DNA of 5,995 nt from Pseudolabrys sp. (GTDB taxonomy: Bacteria; Pseudomonadota; Alphaproteobacteria; Rhizobiales; Xanthobacteraceae), in NCBI GenBank assembly GCA_026125925.1, contig JAHCKF010000227.1:1-5995 (forward strand), read 5' to 3'. The notes under the pieces are model-generated. The model was not told the DNA's origin, ran no database searches, and saw only the letters and a program-made list of their open reading frames with translations. Position 1 is the first letter of the stretch; every line of letters starts with the position of its first letter. A program made the position numbers and the translations under genes. Shown here one piece after another: positions 1-5,484 of the stretch.

Positions 1-323
1 CCGGCGGCGAATGGATCTCGACCATCGATCTGGAAAACCTCGCCGTCGGCCACCCCAAGGTGGCGGAAGCCGCCGCCATCGGCGTCATGCATCCGAAGTG
101 GGACGAGCGCCCGCTCCTCGTCATCGTCCTCAAGAAGGGCGAGACGGCGACCAAGGAGGAAATCCTCGCCTTCATGCAGGGCAAGATCGCCAAATGGTGG
201 ATGCCGGACGACGTGGTCTTCGTCGACGAGATCCCGCACACCGCGACCGGCAAGATCCAGAAGATGACCTTGCGCAAGCAGTTCCACGACTACCGGCTAC
301 CGACGGTGGAAGCGGCGGAGTGA
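1..323 (+). CDS. Acyl-CoA synthetase (AMP-forming), C-terminal fragment
   Basis: This is the 3' end of a gene that begins before the window; the first complete codon is at 3, leaving 106 visible residues and a TGA stop. The fragment opens with GGEWIS, which follows the hinge of ANL-superfamily adenylate-forming enzymes. It continues with [19 protein letters not shown] and HPKWDERPL, and ends with the A10 motif [10 protein letters not shown], whose Lys (codon 252-254) is the adenylation-step lysine in this family. These motifs are typical of medium/long-chain fatty acyl-CoA ligases of the AlkK/DmdB (3-methylmercaptopropionyl-CoA ligase) branch. Such enzymes activate a carboxylic acid to acyl-AMP and then to the CoA thioester in the cytoplasm. 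The substrate cannot be read from this fragment. The gene converges on the RES toxin gene, with 34 bp between the two stops. The family call is secure and the substrate class is an inference. Confidence 0.92.
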   Translation, partial: GGEWISTIDLENLAVGHPKVAEAAAIGVMHPKWDERPLLVIVLKKGETATKEEILAFMQGKIAKWWMPDDVVFVDEIPHTATGKIQKMTLRKQFHDYRLPTVEAAE

Positions 324-351
324 CGGGAAGCGCTTATGCAGAGCTTGAGGA

Positions 352-371
352 CGGCCGTTATCGCGCGGCCG
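352..371. terminator. Possible hairpin between convergent genes
   Basis: CGGCCG at 352-357 is repeated in inverted orientation at 366-371 (the hexamer is self-complementary), giving a 6-bp all-GC stem with an 8-nt loop. The hairpin covers the stop codon of the minus-strand RES gene and lies 29 bp past the stop of the plus-strand acyl-CoA ligase. No T-run follows on either strand, so it is only a weak candidate for a shared bidirectional terminator. Confidence 0.25.
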
Positions 372-864
372 GTGGGTGCAGTCGTGGATCGAGCGAGAAA
401 CGCTCCTGCGAACGCAGCTTATAGGAGCCGATCGCATTGGCGGCGGCAAACACCAGATTCGAGCTTTGCGTCGATACTGCGCTTGGAATCACGATGATCT
501 TGTGGCGCGCGAGCAAATCGTCCCCGAAGGATTGCTGACCAGCACTCGGAATTCCGGGCCTAAGCCAATTCGGATCGGGGATCGCGCCGGGCCCGACGAC
601 TTGAACCGCCAATGGCTCCACGTCGATGGACGTCATCACATGCGGCACGGTATCGAGTGCCTTGAACCCCTTGTGAACCGCAACTTCCAGAATCGCGGTC
701 GATGGATCGAGCGAACAATAGACCGCACGCACGCCTTTGCTGTTCCAGCGGCCGCCCGCGAGATAAGCACCCTCACCGCTGTCCCAAGCCGCCGCGTGAA
801 CCACTTGATCCAGGCGCCACGCAACCAGCCCGCTGCCACCAAGCGCTGCCGGCAGTGGCGTCAC
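358..864 (-). CDS. RES-domain toxin (NAD+-degrading), type II TA
   Basis: The 168-aa product has the RES fold signature. WRL at 16-18 supplies the conserved Arg (R17). G32 is followed by GGRWN (37-41), VY (Y49) and the AILEVAVH helix with a conserved Glu (E60). IPSAV (126-130, S128) and a terminal FSLDPRL (156-162) complete the set. Characterised RES toxins (MbcT, ParT, Pseudomonas putida Res) deplete NAD+ in the cytoplasm by hydrolysis, phosphorolysis or ADP-ribosyl transfer, arresting growth until the partner antitoxin binds. Which of these reactions this protein performs cannot be read from sequence. The start is a GTG at 864 that overlaps the antitoxin TGA in the tetranucleotide GTGA. No Shine-Dalgarno is visible upstream, so translation is probably coupled to the antitoxin. 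The NP-H element that often follows the conserved Asn near the end is replaced here by NLVFAAANAIGSY. Length is normal for the family. Confidence 0.93.
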   Translation of the reverse strand: MTPLPAALGGSGLVAWRLDQVVHAAAWDSGEGAYLAGGRWNSKGVRAVYCSLDPSTAILEVAVHKGFKALDTVPHVMTSIDVEPLAVQVVGPGAIPDPNWLRPGIPSAGQQSFGDDLLARHKIIVIPSAVSTQSSNLVFAAANAIGSYKLRSQERFSLDPRLHPPAAR

Positions 865-1346
865 GCGTAAACGCCGTACTCGAGACGAACGAGAAAATCC
901 TCGACCAGTTCGACGCCGGCCGGCGTCGCCAGAAGATCAATCGGCCGACGTCCATCCAGTCCAACCGCCGGCTGCTCCAGCCACTGCTCACCATCTTCTT
1001 TGGAACCGAAAACGGCCGACGCCTGTGCGAGAATTTCGGCGAACTTCCAGGCGCGTCCGCTCTGTTCAGGGCTCAGCGCTTTGGCGGCGGCGGTCGTGTG
1101 ACGTTGAAACGTACGTTCGCTCATGCCCACGGCCTTTGCGAATGCATCATCCCAATCGATGATGACGAGGTTCTGCACGAGGTGCGTCAGCGCTTTGGTC
1201 GGCATCCCTTGAAGCAACATCTCGTGGGCTTCGATCGCGGACTGCGGCACCTTCCGCATCGTTTGCGGCGCGCCGAGCAACGCAGCCACGGCTTCGAACT
1301 TCGCCCGGTTTCCGGCGAGCCTCTTTTCCGCCTCGCGCACCGTCAT
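861..1346 (-). CDS. Xre/MbcA/ParS-type antitoxin (DUF2384 family)
   Basis: This is the partner antitoxin of the RES toxin, 161 aa from the ATG at 1346. The N-terminal two thirds is helical with a DNA-binding-like segment, including DDAFAKAVGMSERTFQRH around residues 66-83, the SxRTxxR style seen in Xre-type antitoxins. The C-terminal MbcA/ParS toxin-binding domain runs from about 111 to 161 (VFGSKEDGEQWL, PAVGLDGRRPIDLLATPAG, VEDFLVRLEYGVYA). In characterised Xre-RES pairs the C-terminus blocks the toxin active site and the HTH represses the operon. An in-frame TTG at 1361 would add five residues. The ATG is preferred because GGAGGT sits four bases before it, whereas the TTG has no ribosome-binding site. 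The gene is first in the operon and its TGA overlaps the toxin GTG. Confidence 0.92.
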   Translation of the reverse strand: MTVREAEKRLAGNRAKFEAVAALLGAPQTMRKVPQSAIEAHEMLLQGMPTKALTHLVQNLVIIDWDDAFAKAVGMSERTFQRHTTAAAKALSPEQSGRAWKFAEILAQASAVFGSKEDGEQWLEQPAVGLDGRRPIDLLATPAGVELVEDFLVRLEYGVYA

Positions 1347-1350
1347 ATTG

Positions 1351-1356
1351 ACCTCC
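1351..1356 (-). promoter_or_regulatory. Shine-Dalgarno fixing the antitoxin start
   Basis: On the minus strand the sequence reads GGAGGT-CAAT-ATG, a near-perfect anti-16S match just before the ATG at 1346. It would lie inside the coding region if translation began at the in-frame TTG at 1361, so it decides the start in favour of the ATG. Confidence 0.75.
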
Positions 1357-1362
1357 GTCAAC

Positions 1363-1381
1363 TGTCGTATAATTTATGACA
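1363..1381. promoter_or_regulatory. Candidate antitoxin operator (imperfect palindrome)
   Basis: TGTCGTATAATTTATGACA is a 19-bp imperfect palindrome: TGTC arms face GACA arms, with symmetric inner TA pairs and mismatches only near the centre. It begins 17 bp upstream of the antitoxin ATG and covers the likely -10 hexamer. It is an A/T-rich island in otherwise GC-rich DNA. Xre-type antitoxins of this class repress their own operon, so this is the natural operator candidate. The palindrome is seen directly and the binding partner is inferred. Confidence 0.55.
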
Positions 1382-1398
1382 CGTGACGAAACTGTCAA
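1371..1398 (-). promoter_or_regulatory. Promoter of the Xre-RES operon
   Basis: On the minus strand a perfect TTGACA (1398-1393) is followed after 16 bp by TAAATT (1376-1371), a 4/6 match to the sigma-70 -10 box. A TTATAC three to four bases further downstream is an alternative -10 with a longer spacer. The element lies in the 58-bp gap after the DUF1810 gene, so the toxin-antitoxin pair can be transcribed independently of the genes upstream. The palindrome at 1363-1381 overlaps the -10, consistent with repression by promoter occlusion. Confidence 0.55.
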
Positions 1399-1404
1399 GG
1401 GGCG

Positions 1405-1830
1405 CTAAATCCGCGCCAGCGTCGCCGCGTCGCCCTTGCCGTCGAAATATGCATCGAGCGCGTCCTGAAACGCGCCCGGTCCCGGCTGCACCGCCGCGAA
1501 CAGGGTCATCGACGAGCGGAATTTCATGTCGTCCGGCGCGCCGAAAATCTCGCTGATGGATCGTCCCGAGACGCCGGCGAGCCGCGTGCATTCGAGGAGG
1601 CGCGGTCCGAGCAGCGGATGCGCGAGATAGGCCCGCGCCTCGTCGAGACCCGAGATGGCGTAATGCTGCGCCATGGCGCTGTGGCCAAGCCCGGCGATCT
1701 GCGGAAAGACGAACCACATCCAGTGGCTTTGCTTGCGGCCCTGCCGCAGCTCGTCGCAGACGCGATCGTAGACCGGCTCCTGCGCCGCGACGAAGCGTTG
1801 AAGATCGTGGATGTCGGAATCACGGCCCAT
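1405..1830 (-). CDS. DUF1810 family protein
   Basis: The 141-aa product matches the DUF1810 family along its full length. It has an N-terminal DLQRFVAAQEPVYDRVCDELRQGRK, the hallmark SHWMWFVFPQIAGLG (residues 35-49), AQHYAISGLDEARAYLAHPLLGPRLLECT in the middle, and IFGAPDDMKFRSSMTLFAAV toward the end. It has no signal peptide or membrane segment and is probably cytoplasmic. The family has no established biochemical role; some databases name it calpastatin-like without support. The start ATG at 1830 lacks an obvious Shine-Dalgarno. It lies 21 bp after the stop of the upstream DUF2778 gene on the same strand, so co-transcription and coupled translation are plausible. The RES operon follows 58 bp further on with its own promoter. 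Confidence 0.9.
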   Translation of the reverse strand: MGRDSDIHDLQRFVAAQEPVYDRVCDELRQGRKQSHWMWFVFPQIAGLGHSAMAQHYAISGLDEARAYLAHPLLGPRLLECTRLAGVSGRSISEIFGAPDDMKFRSSMTLFAAVQPGPGAFQDALDAYFDGKGDAATLARI

Positions 1831-1851
1831 CGTCGGCGCCGCGCGAAACGA

Positions 1852-2829
1852 TCACGCCCCGCCGGGCTGCGCGCTGGCGACCACCGACGGCACCGGGTCT
1901 TCGACGCTGAGCAGCACGATGATCTTGTTGAACTTGCCGTCCTCGAAGGCCTGCAGGAACTTGTCGTAGTCGCGCACCGACAGGCAGCCGTTCGAGGCGC
2001 CCTCGGCGCCGAGCAGATAGGAATGCGCCAGGATGCCGTCGCGGCCGTACATGTTGCCGCTGCCGACCGGCTTCATGCGCAGCGCACGCACGCCGTGAAA
2101 AGGCTTCTCGCGGAATGTGACGGCATAGACGTTCGGCGGCGTCACACCGAGATCTTTGCGCGCCACCGAGGTCGGATCGTCCATGAACTGGCCGAAGCCG
2201 GAATGCGCCTCGAGCTTTTCACCGTCCGGCAGATACACCGCGCGCTTGCTGATGTCGTACAGCACCGTATTCGGATTGGCCGCCAGCAGCTCCTTGGCGG
2301 CGCGGTCCGGATCGCCGAACAGCTTGTCGAGAATGCCGGGCTCGCGCTGCCTGGTCTGCGGCGGCAGCGATGCGACCTGCGGCTCGATCGCCAGCGGCGT
2401 CGTGCGGGTGTTACGCGCGCTGGGGACACCATCCGGCCGCGGCAGCGGCAAGGGCGCGGTGGCGATCTCGGTATCCGGTGCGCGGACATCGCCGGCAGCG
2501 GAGAAGTTCGTCGCCAGCGCCATCGACAGGGCGAACTTCGGCAACAAAATACCGTTGTTACCCAGTTGGGCGTATTCCCGATTCCAGGTCTTGGCGACAT
2601 CGAAGCCGCCGCTTTCGGCCTGCTGGGGCAGCTCTGCCGCCGGCGTCCGGATCGCGGGAGCATAGGCCGAACGGCTATGCGGCAGTGTCAGGCTGATAGA
2701 GGCCACAGCGACGGCGCTGACGCCGGCCAGGCCCATGCCGACCGACGCCGTTGTCACCAGCAGGCGCCGCAGCTTGGACAGGCGCACGGACGCAACGAGT
2801 GCCAGCGCTCGTTCGACCTCCACCCTCAC
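1852..2829 (-). CDS. Membrane-anchored DUF2778 (Tlde1-like) L,D-transpeptidase-related protein
   Basis: The product is 325 aa. A basic N-terminus (RLSKLRR) is followed by one hydrophobic segment at about 22-48, predicting an uncleaved anchor with the rest in the periplasm. A Pro/Ala-rich, low-complexity linker spans roughly 50-165. The C-terminal domain (about 185-310) starts with TVLYDISKRAVYLPDGEKLEAHSG. It contains FHGVRALRMKPVG and ends with the catalytic-type pair H269 (ILAHSYLLG) and C282 in SNGCLS. This is the DUF2778/Tlde1 domain, related to YkuD L,D-transpeptidases, which act on tetrapeptide stems of peptidoglycan through an active-site Cys. A cell-wall role is therefore likely but not proven. 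The start is GTG 2829 with AGAGGT five bases upstream and an in-frame TGA shortly before it. It is not next to any visible type VI secretion gene, and its anchor argues for a resident cell-envelope protein over a secreted effector. Confidence 0.85.
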   Translation of the reverse strand: MRVEVERALALVASVRLSKLRRLLVTTASVGMGLAGVSAVAVASISLTLPHSRSAYAPAIRTPAAELPQQAESGGFDVAKTWNREYAQLGNNGILLPKFALSMALATNFSAAGDVRAPDTEIATAPLPLPRPDGVPSARNTRTTPLAIEPQVASLPPQTRQREPGILDKLFGDPDRAAKELLAANPNTVLYDISKRAVYLPDGEKLEAHSGFGQFMDDPTSVARKDLGVTPPNVYAVTFREKPFHGVRALRMKPVGSGNMYGRDGILAHSYLLGAEGASNGCLSVRDYDKFLQAFEDGKFNKIIVLLSVEDPVPSVVASAQPGGA

Positions 2830-3129
2830 ATCGGACCTCTGTCAGCGTGCAAGAACCACCCTCAGGGCCTTTATCCTAGCGCACCGGCGGCGCCTTGGGA
2901 ATTCCGGCCTGATGATATGGCAAACCATGCCCAAAATGTGGTCATCTAGGCAATGAGAAATCGATGGAACTTCAACGGCTAAACCGCACAGGCCGGGCCT
3001 CGGGCGCCGACCCGCCGGCAGCTTCGGCCCGGTAACTTCGGCATCTGGCCGGTCTTAAAGAAACCCGGCTGCAAGACGGCTCTGCTGTGGGCGGCGCCCC
3101 GCCCCGTCCTCAAAACAAGGAAATGACTG
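2830..3129. other. Divergent intergenic region, structured GC-rich part
   Basis: This is 300 bp between the divergent DUF2778 and YjbR-type genes, and no ORF in it looks like a protein. It must hold promoters for both directions. The part near 2915-2960 is less GC-rich, with short dyads such as ATGG-CAAA-CCAT. The part near 2993-3032 can fold: CCGGGCC (2993-2999) pairs with GGCCCGG (3026-3032), enclosing a CGGG/CCCG hairpin (3001-3004 with 3011-3014). No terminator T-run and no recognisable RNA family is seen. Confidence 0.5.
2873..2901 (-). promoter_or_regulatory. Possible promoter of the DUF2778-DUF1810 genes
   Basis: On the minus strand TTCCCA (2901-2896) and TAGGAT (2878-2873) are separated by exactly 17 bp. 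Each matches the sigma-70 consensus at four of six positions. The pair sits 44 bp upstream of the GTG start. The match is modest and could be chance in a 300-bp divergent region. Confidence 0.3.
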
Positions 3130-3459
3130 ATGGCTACGGCATCCGACCTGCGCCGCCTGGCCCTGGCGCTCGAGGGCACGAGCGCGGCGCCGCATTTCGA
3201 TCGCACCGCCTTCAAGGTTGCGCGCACGTATGTGACGCTCGCAGCCGACGGCAAGACGGCGAACTTCAAGTTCACGCCGGATGAGCAGGAGCTGAAGTGC
3301 ACGGTCGCGGCCGACGCTTTTGCCCCTGTGCCGAATGCCTGGGGCAAGCAGGGTTGGACGACTGCTACCCTGGCCAAACTGAAGGTCGCCGAACTGAAGG
3401 CGGCGCTAGAGATGGCGCACCGTCACGCCCTGCCGAAGCCGAAGGCGCGCAGGCGATAG
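3130..3459 (+). CDS. MmcQ/YjbR family protein
   Basis: The 109-aa product matches MmcQ/YjbR (CyaY-like fold) proteins over its full length. It opens with DLRRLALALEGTSAAPHFDRTAFKV, followed by the strand segment YVTLAADGKTANFKFTPDEQ. The diagnostic FAPVPNAWGKQGWTTATL lies at about 63-80, and a helix ELKAALEMAHRHALP ends in a basic tail, KPKARRR. The family is often labelled DNA-binding on structural grounds, but its physiological function is not established. The start ATG 3130 has AAGGA eight bases upstream; an ATG at 3123 is in another frame. It appears monocistronic, with 300 bp upstream to a divergent gene and 164 bp downstream to the transporter. The family call is firm and the role is unknown. 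Confidence 0.9.
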   Translation: MATASDLRRLALALEGTSAAPHFDRTAFKVARTYVTLAADGKTANFKFTPDEQELKCTVAADAFAPVPNAWGKQGWTTATLAKLKVAELKAALEMAHRHALPKPKARRR

Positions 3460-3479
3460 ACCGGGAGCGGACACCCTCG

Positions 3480-3555
3480 GATAACGACACCGTGGCAAGC
3501 GACGCCGGCGCATGGCGGTCCCGCAGGGAACCGGGAACTCATCGGCGTCGTTATC
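3480..3555 (+). repeat. 13-bp inverted repeat between yjbR-like and MFS genes
   Basis: GATAACGACACCG (3480-3492) and CGGCGTCGTTATC (3543-3555) are inverted copies matching at 12 of 13 positions, with a 50-nt loop. Inside the loop CGACGCCG (3500-3507) is also a perfect complement of 3543-3550, so two mutually exclusive stems share the right arm. The loop also holds a GGGAAC direct repeat (3526-3531 and 3533-3538). It starts 21 bp after the yjbR-like stop and ends 68 bp before the transporter ATG. There is no T-run. It could be a leader structure, an unconventional terminator or an operator pair. Confidence 0.5.
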
Positions 3556-3623
3556 GCGCTAGATAGACTCAAAGGCGCGGCGCAAGGCGGGCGAGCGGGC
3601 GTGCCCGACCAGGACGAACATCC

Positions 3624-4946
3624 ATGAGCACGACGCTCGCCGCCGCGCCGCCTGCCGGCGCCGTTCCCTCACAAAATCAGATCACCAAAGTGGCCATCGC
3701 CTCGATCGTCGGCTCGGTGATCGAGCAGTTCGATTTCCTCGTCACCGGCGTCATCGCCGCCACCGTGTGGGGCGGCCTGTTCTTCAAGCTGCCGGGACTG
3801 GCGGCGGTGGCCGCCGCCATCAGCGTCTACGGCATCGGCATCATCATCCGTCCGGTCGGCGCCTATATCTTCGGCCATATCGCCGACCGCCGCGGCCGCA
3901 AGGATGCGCTGGTCTGGGCGCTGGTGCTGATGGGCATCTCGACGCTGCTGATCGGCCTGACGCCGGGCTATGACAGCATCGGCATCGCGGCGCCGATCCT
4001 GCTCATCGTCTTCCGTCTTGCCCAGGGAATTTCCTTCGGCGCCGAGTTCGGCACCGCCGCGACCTGGGTCGTCGAGCAGGCGGCGAATTCGAAATACCGC
4101 GCCTTCTGGGGCGCGTGGGTCGGCTTTGCCATTCCGATCGGCCTGCTGCTCGGCTTCGGCTCGGTCATCGCCGTCAAATCGACGATGACCGCCGAGGCCT
4201 TCAGCACATGGGGCTGGCGCATCCTTTTCGTGATCGGCTTCATCGTCGCCATTGTCGGCCTGATCATCCGCACGCGCACGATCGACTCGTACCTGTTCGA
4301 ACAGCACCGCGCCAAAGGCGGCGTGCTCGAACATCCGGCGCGCGACGTCTGGCGCGAAATGCCAGGGACGATTTTGCGCACCTCGCTGGTCAACGCCATG
4401 TTCGGCGGCGCCTTCTTTCTCTATTTCGTGTTCGGCACGAGTTACATGAAAGCCGCCGGATTCACCGGCTCGACGCCGGAGGTCATTGGCCTCATCGCCG
4501 CGGCCTTCATGCTGGCCTTCATGATCATCGGCGCCCTGCTCGCGGATGCCATCAACCGGCGCACCGTCCTGTTGATCGCGGCCGGCGTGTTCTTCGTCTT
4601 CGCCATCCCGTATTTCTATCTGGTCAATACCGGCAGTTTCCTGCTCGCCACCGTCGCCGAGGTCATCGGCTTCGGTTTCGTGTTCGGCTTCGGCTATGGC
4701 GCGATCCCGACTTTCTATACGGAAAACTTCCCGACGCGTTATCGCGCCTCGGGCGCCAGCGCCGGCTATCAGGTGTCGCAGGCCTATGGCGGCGGTCTGA
4801 TCCCGATCATCGCCGGCGGTCTGCTCAGCAAGTTCGGCATTCACCAGGCTTATTTCTATATCGGCGGCCTAGTGATGCTCTACGCGCTGGCGGCGATCGT
4901 CGCGATCCTCATGACGCCGGAAACGAAGGGCGTAAGCCTCGATTAA
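3624..4946 (+). CDS. MFS transporter, metabolite:H+ symporter-like
   Basis: This 440-aa inner-membrane protein has about twelve hydrophobic segments in two six-helix halves, separated by a polar central loop (about 217-250). The layout is that of the metabolite:H+ symporter (ProP/KgtP/ShiA-type) branch. It has an acidic TM1 motif IEQFDFLVTG (33-42), MFS motif A GHIADRRGRK (84-93) after TM2, and RLAQGISFGAEFG (131-143) in TM4. A weaker second motif A, ADAINRRT, lies at 307-314, followed by FPTRYRASGAS (369-379) and the typical end MTPETKG. Such carriers import organic acids or osmolytes with protons; the substrate is not predictable here. TM1 usually reads EWYDF in this branch and TM4 GGEWG; both aromatic positions differ. 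The start ATG 3624 has AGGA nine bases upstream. It is flanked by long gaps and is probably transcribed alone. Confidence 0.92.
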   Translation: MSTTLAAAPPAGAVPSQNQITKVAIASIVGSVIEQFDFLVTGVIAATVWGGLFFKLPGLAAVAAAISVYGIGIIIRPVGAYIFGHIADRRGRKDALVWALVLMGISTLLIGLTPGYDSIGIAAPILLIVFRLAQGISFGAEFGTAATWVVEQAANSKYRAFWGAWVGFAIPIGLLLGFGSVIAVKSTMTAEAFSTWGWRILFVIGFIVAIVGLIIRTRTIDSYLFEQHRAKGGVLEHPARDVWREMPGTILRTSLVNAMFGGAFFLYFVFGTSYMKAAGFTGSTPEVIGLIAAAFMLAFMIIGALLADAINRRTVLLIAAGVFFVFAIPYFYLVNTGSFLLATVAEVIGFGFVFGFGYGAIPTFYTENFPTRYRASGASAGYQVSQAYGGGLIPIIAGGLLSKFGIHQAYFYIGGLVMLYALAAIVAILMTPETKGVSLD

Positions 4947-5164
4947 GTGGGAACGCCGCGGCGGCGGCGACGTTGAACGACAGAGGCCCGCGCCGGCTGA
5001 CAACCGGCCGTAATGGGGATGTTGGACGCAGGTGATTTTGCCGGTTTCTGCCTGCGGCAGCAACGCATCGGTACGCGTCGCCATCTAACCCATTGCCGGC
5101 GCGGGTCCACGCTGATGTCAGCTCATTGCATTCGATTTTGCAGCAACACGGATTCGCTGCGCAG

Positions 5165-5196
5165 AAATTTTGGCTTCAAGAAAATTTGGCATCAAT
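5165..5196 (+). repeat. Near-tandem 16-bp repeat, A/T-rich
   Basis: AAATTTTGGCTTCAAG (5165-5180) is followed directly by AAAATTTGGCATCAAT (5181-5196). Thirteen of the first fifteen positions agree. Each unit contains TTGGCWTCAA, with TTG and CAA half-sites in inverted orientation four bases apart. It lies about 294 bp upstream of the zinc-ribbon ATG and 218 bp after the transporter stop. Two copies at fixed spacing in an A/T-rich patch could be paired protein-binding sites. Confidence 0.5.
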
Positions 5197-5414
5197 AAGT
5201 CCCGCGACGCGATAACGCCTATGTGCGGTTGCACGCAATGGCGCCCCATTTCCGCCTTGGCTGTGAAGTCGGTTGTTCCCGCCGGCCCCATCACAGTTTT
5301 GCGTCGAAATGTAATCGGACGTGACGGCACTATCGGTTCCGCCTCGGCGTTGTTTCAACACCAACACCGGGCACTCCGCTCGGCATCTCTCTGCTGAAAG
5401 TAAGGACACCTCGC

Positions 5415-5436
5415 TCGCCGCGCGAAGGCGCGGTGA
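5415..5436 (+). promoter_or_regulatory. Stable hairpin in the zinc-ribbon gene leader
   Basis: TCGCCGCGC (5415-5423) pairs with GCGCGGTGA (5428-5436) around a GAAG loop. This gives nine base pairs with one G-U, mostly GC. It sits 53 bp before the ATG at 5490. Only TTT follows within ten bases, so it is a poor intrinsic terminator; a 5' leader structure is the other reading. Confidence 0.4.
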
Positions 5437-5478
5437 CGACTTTCGTACGCGCGTTGCGCCTCGTTTCAAACAACAACT

Positions 5479-5484
5479 GGAGGG
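5479..5484 (+). promoter_or_regulatory. Shine-Dalgarno fixing the zinc-ribbon start
   Basis: GGAGGG lies five bases before the ATG at 5490 and selects it over the upstream in-frame GTG at 5433. Confidence 0.75.

Noticed and set aside
376..870. A 164-codon plus-strand frame antisense to the RES toxin
   Set aside because: The minus strand has all RES hallmarks; this frame has none of any known family.
1349..1373. A plus-strand promoter reading TTGACC ... TATAAT
   Set aside because: The spacer is only about 14 bp and no plus-strand gene lies downstream; the TATAAT is explained as part of the minus-strand operator.
1618..2949. A 443-codon plus-strand open frame opposite the DUF1810 and DUF2778 genes
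   Set aside because: It is Arg/His-rich with no domain features and lies antisense to two genes with clear family motifs; a third-position GC shadow.
3669..4844. A 391-codon minus-strand open frame opposite the transporter
   Set aside because: Its composition (Asp/Glu/Arg/Gly-rich) is typical of the antisense of a membrane protein gene, and the plus strand encodes an intact MFS protein.
4115..5035. A 306-codon plus-strand frame overlapping the transporter in another phase
   Set aside because: Arg/His-rich shadow of the transporter reading frame; no recognisable domain.
5206..5216. CGCGATAACG shared with the reverse strand of the inverted repeat near 3558
   Set aside because: Only about ten bases match and the flanks differ; likely chance.
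5118..5469. Overlapping minus-strand open frames of 70 and 97 codons in the gene-free block
   Set aside because: No start with a ribosome-binding site, no protein-like motif and no recognised family; kept as noncoding.
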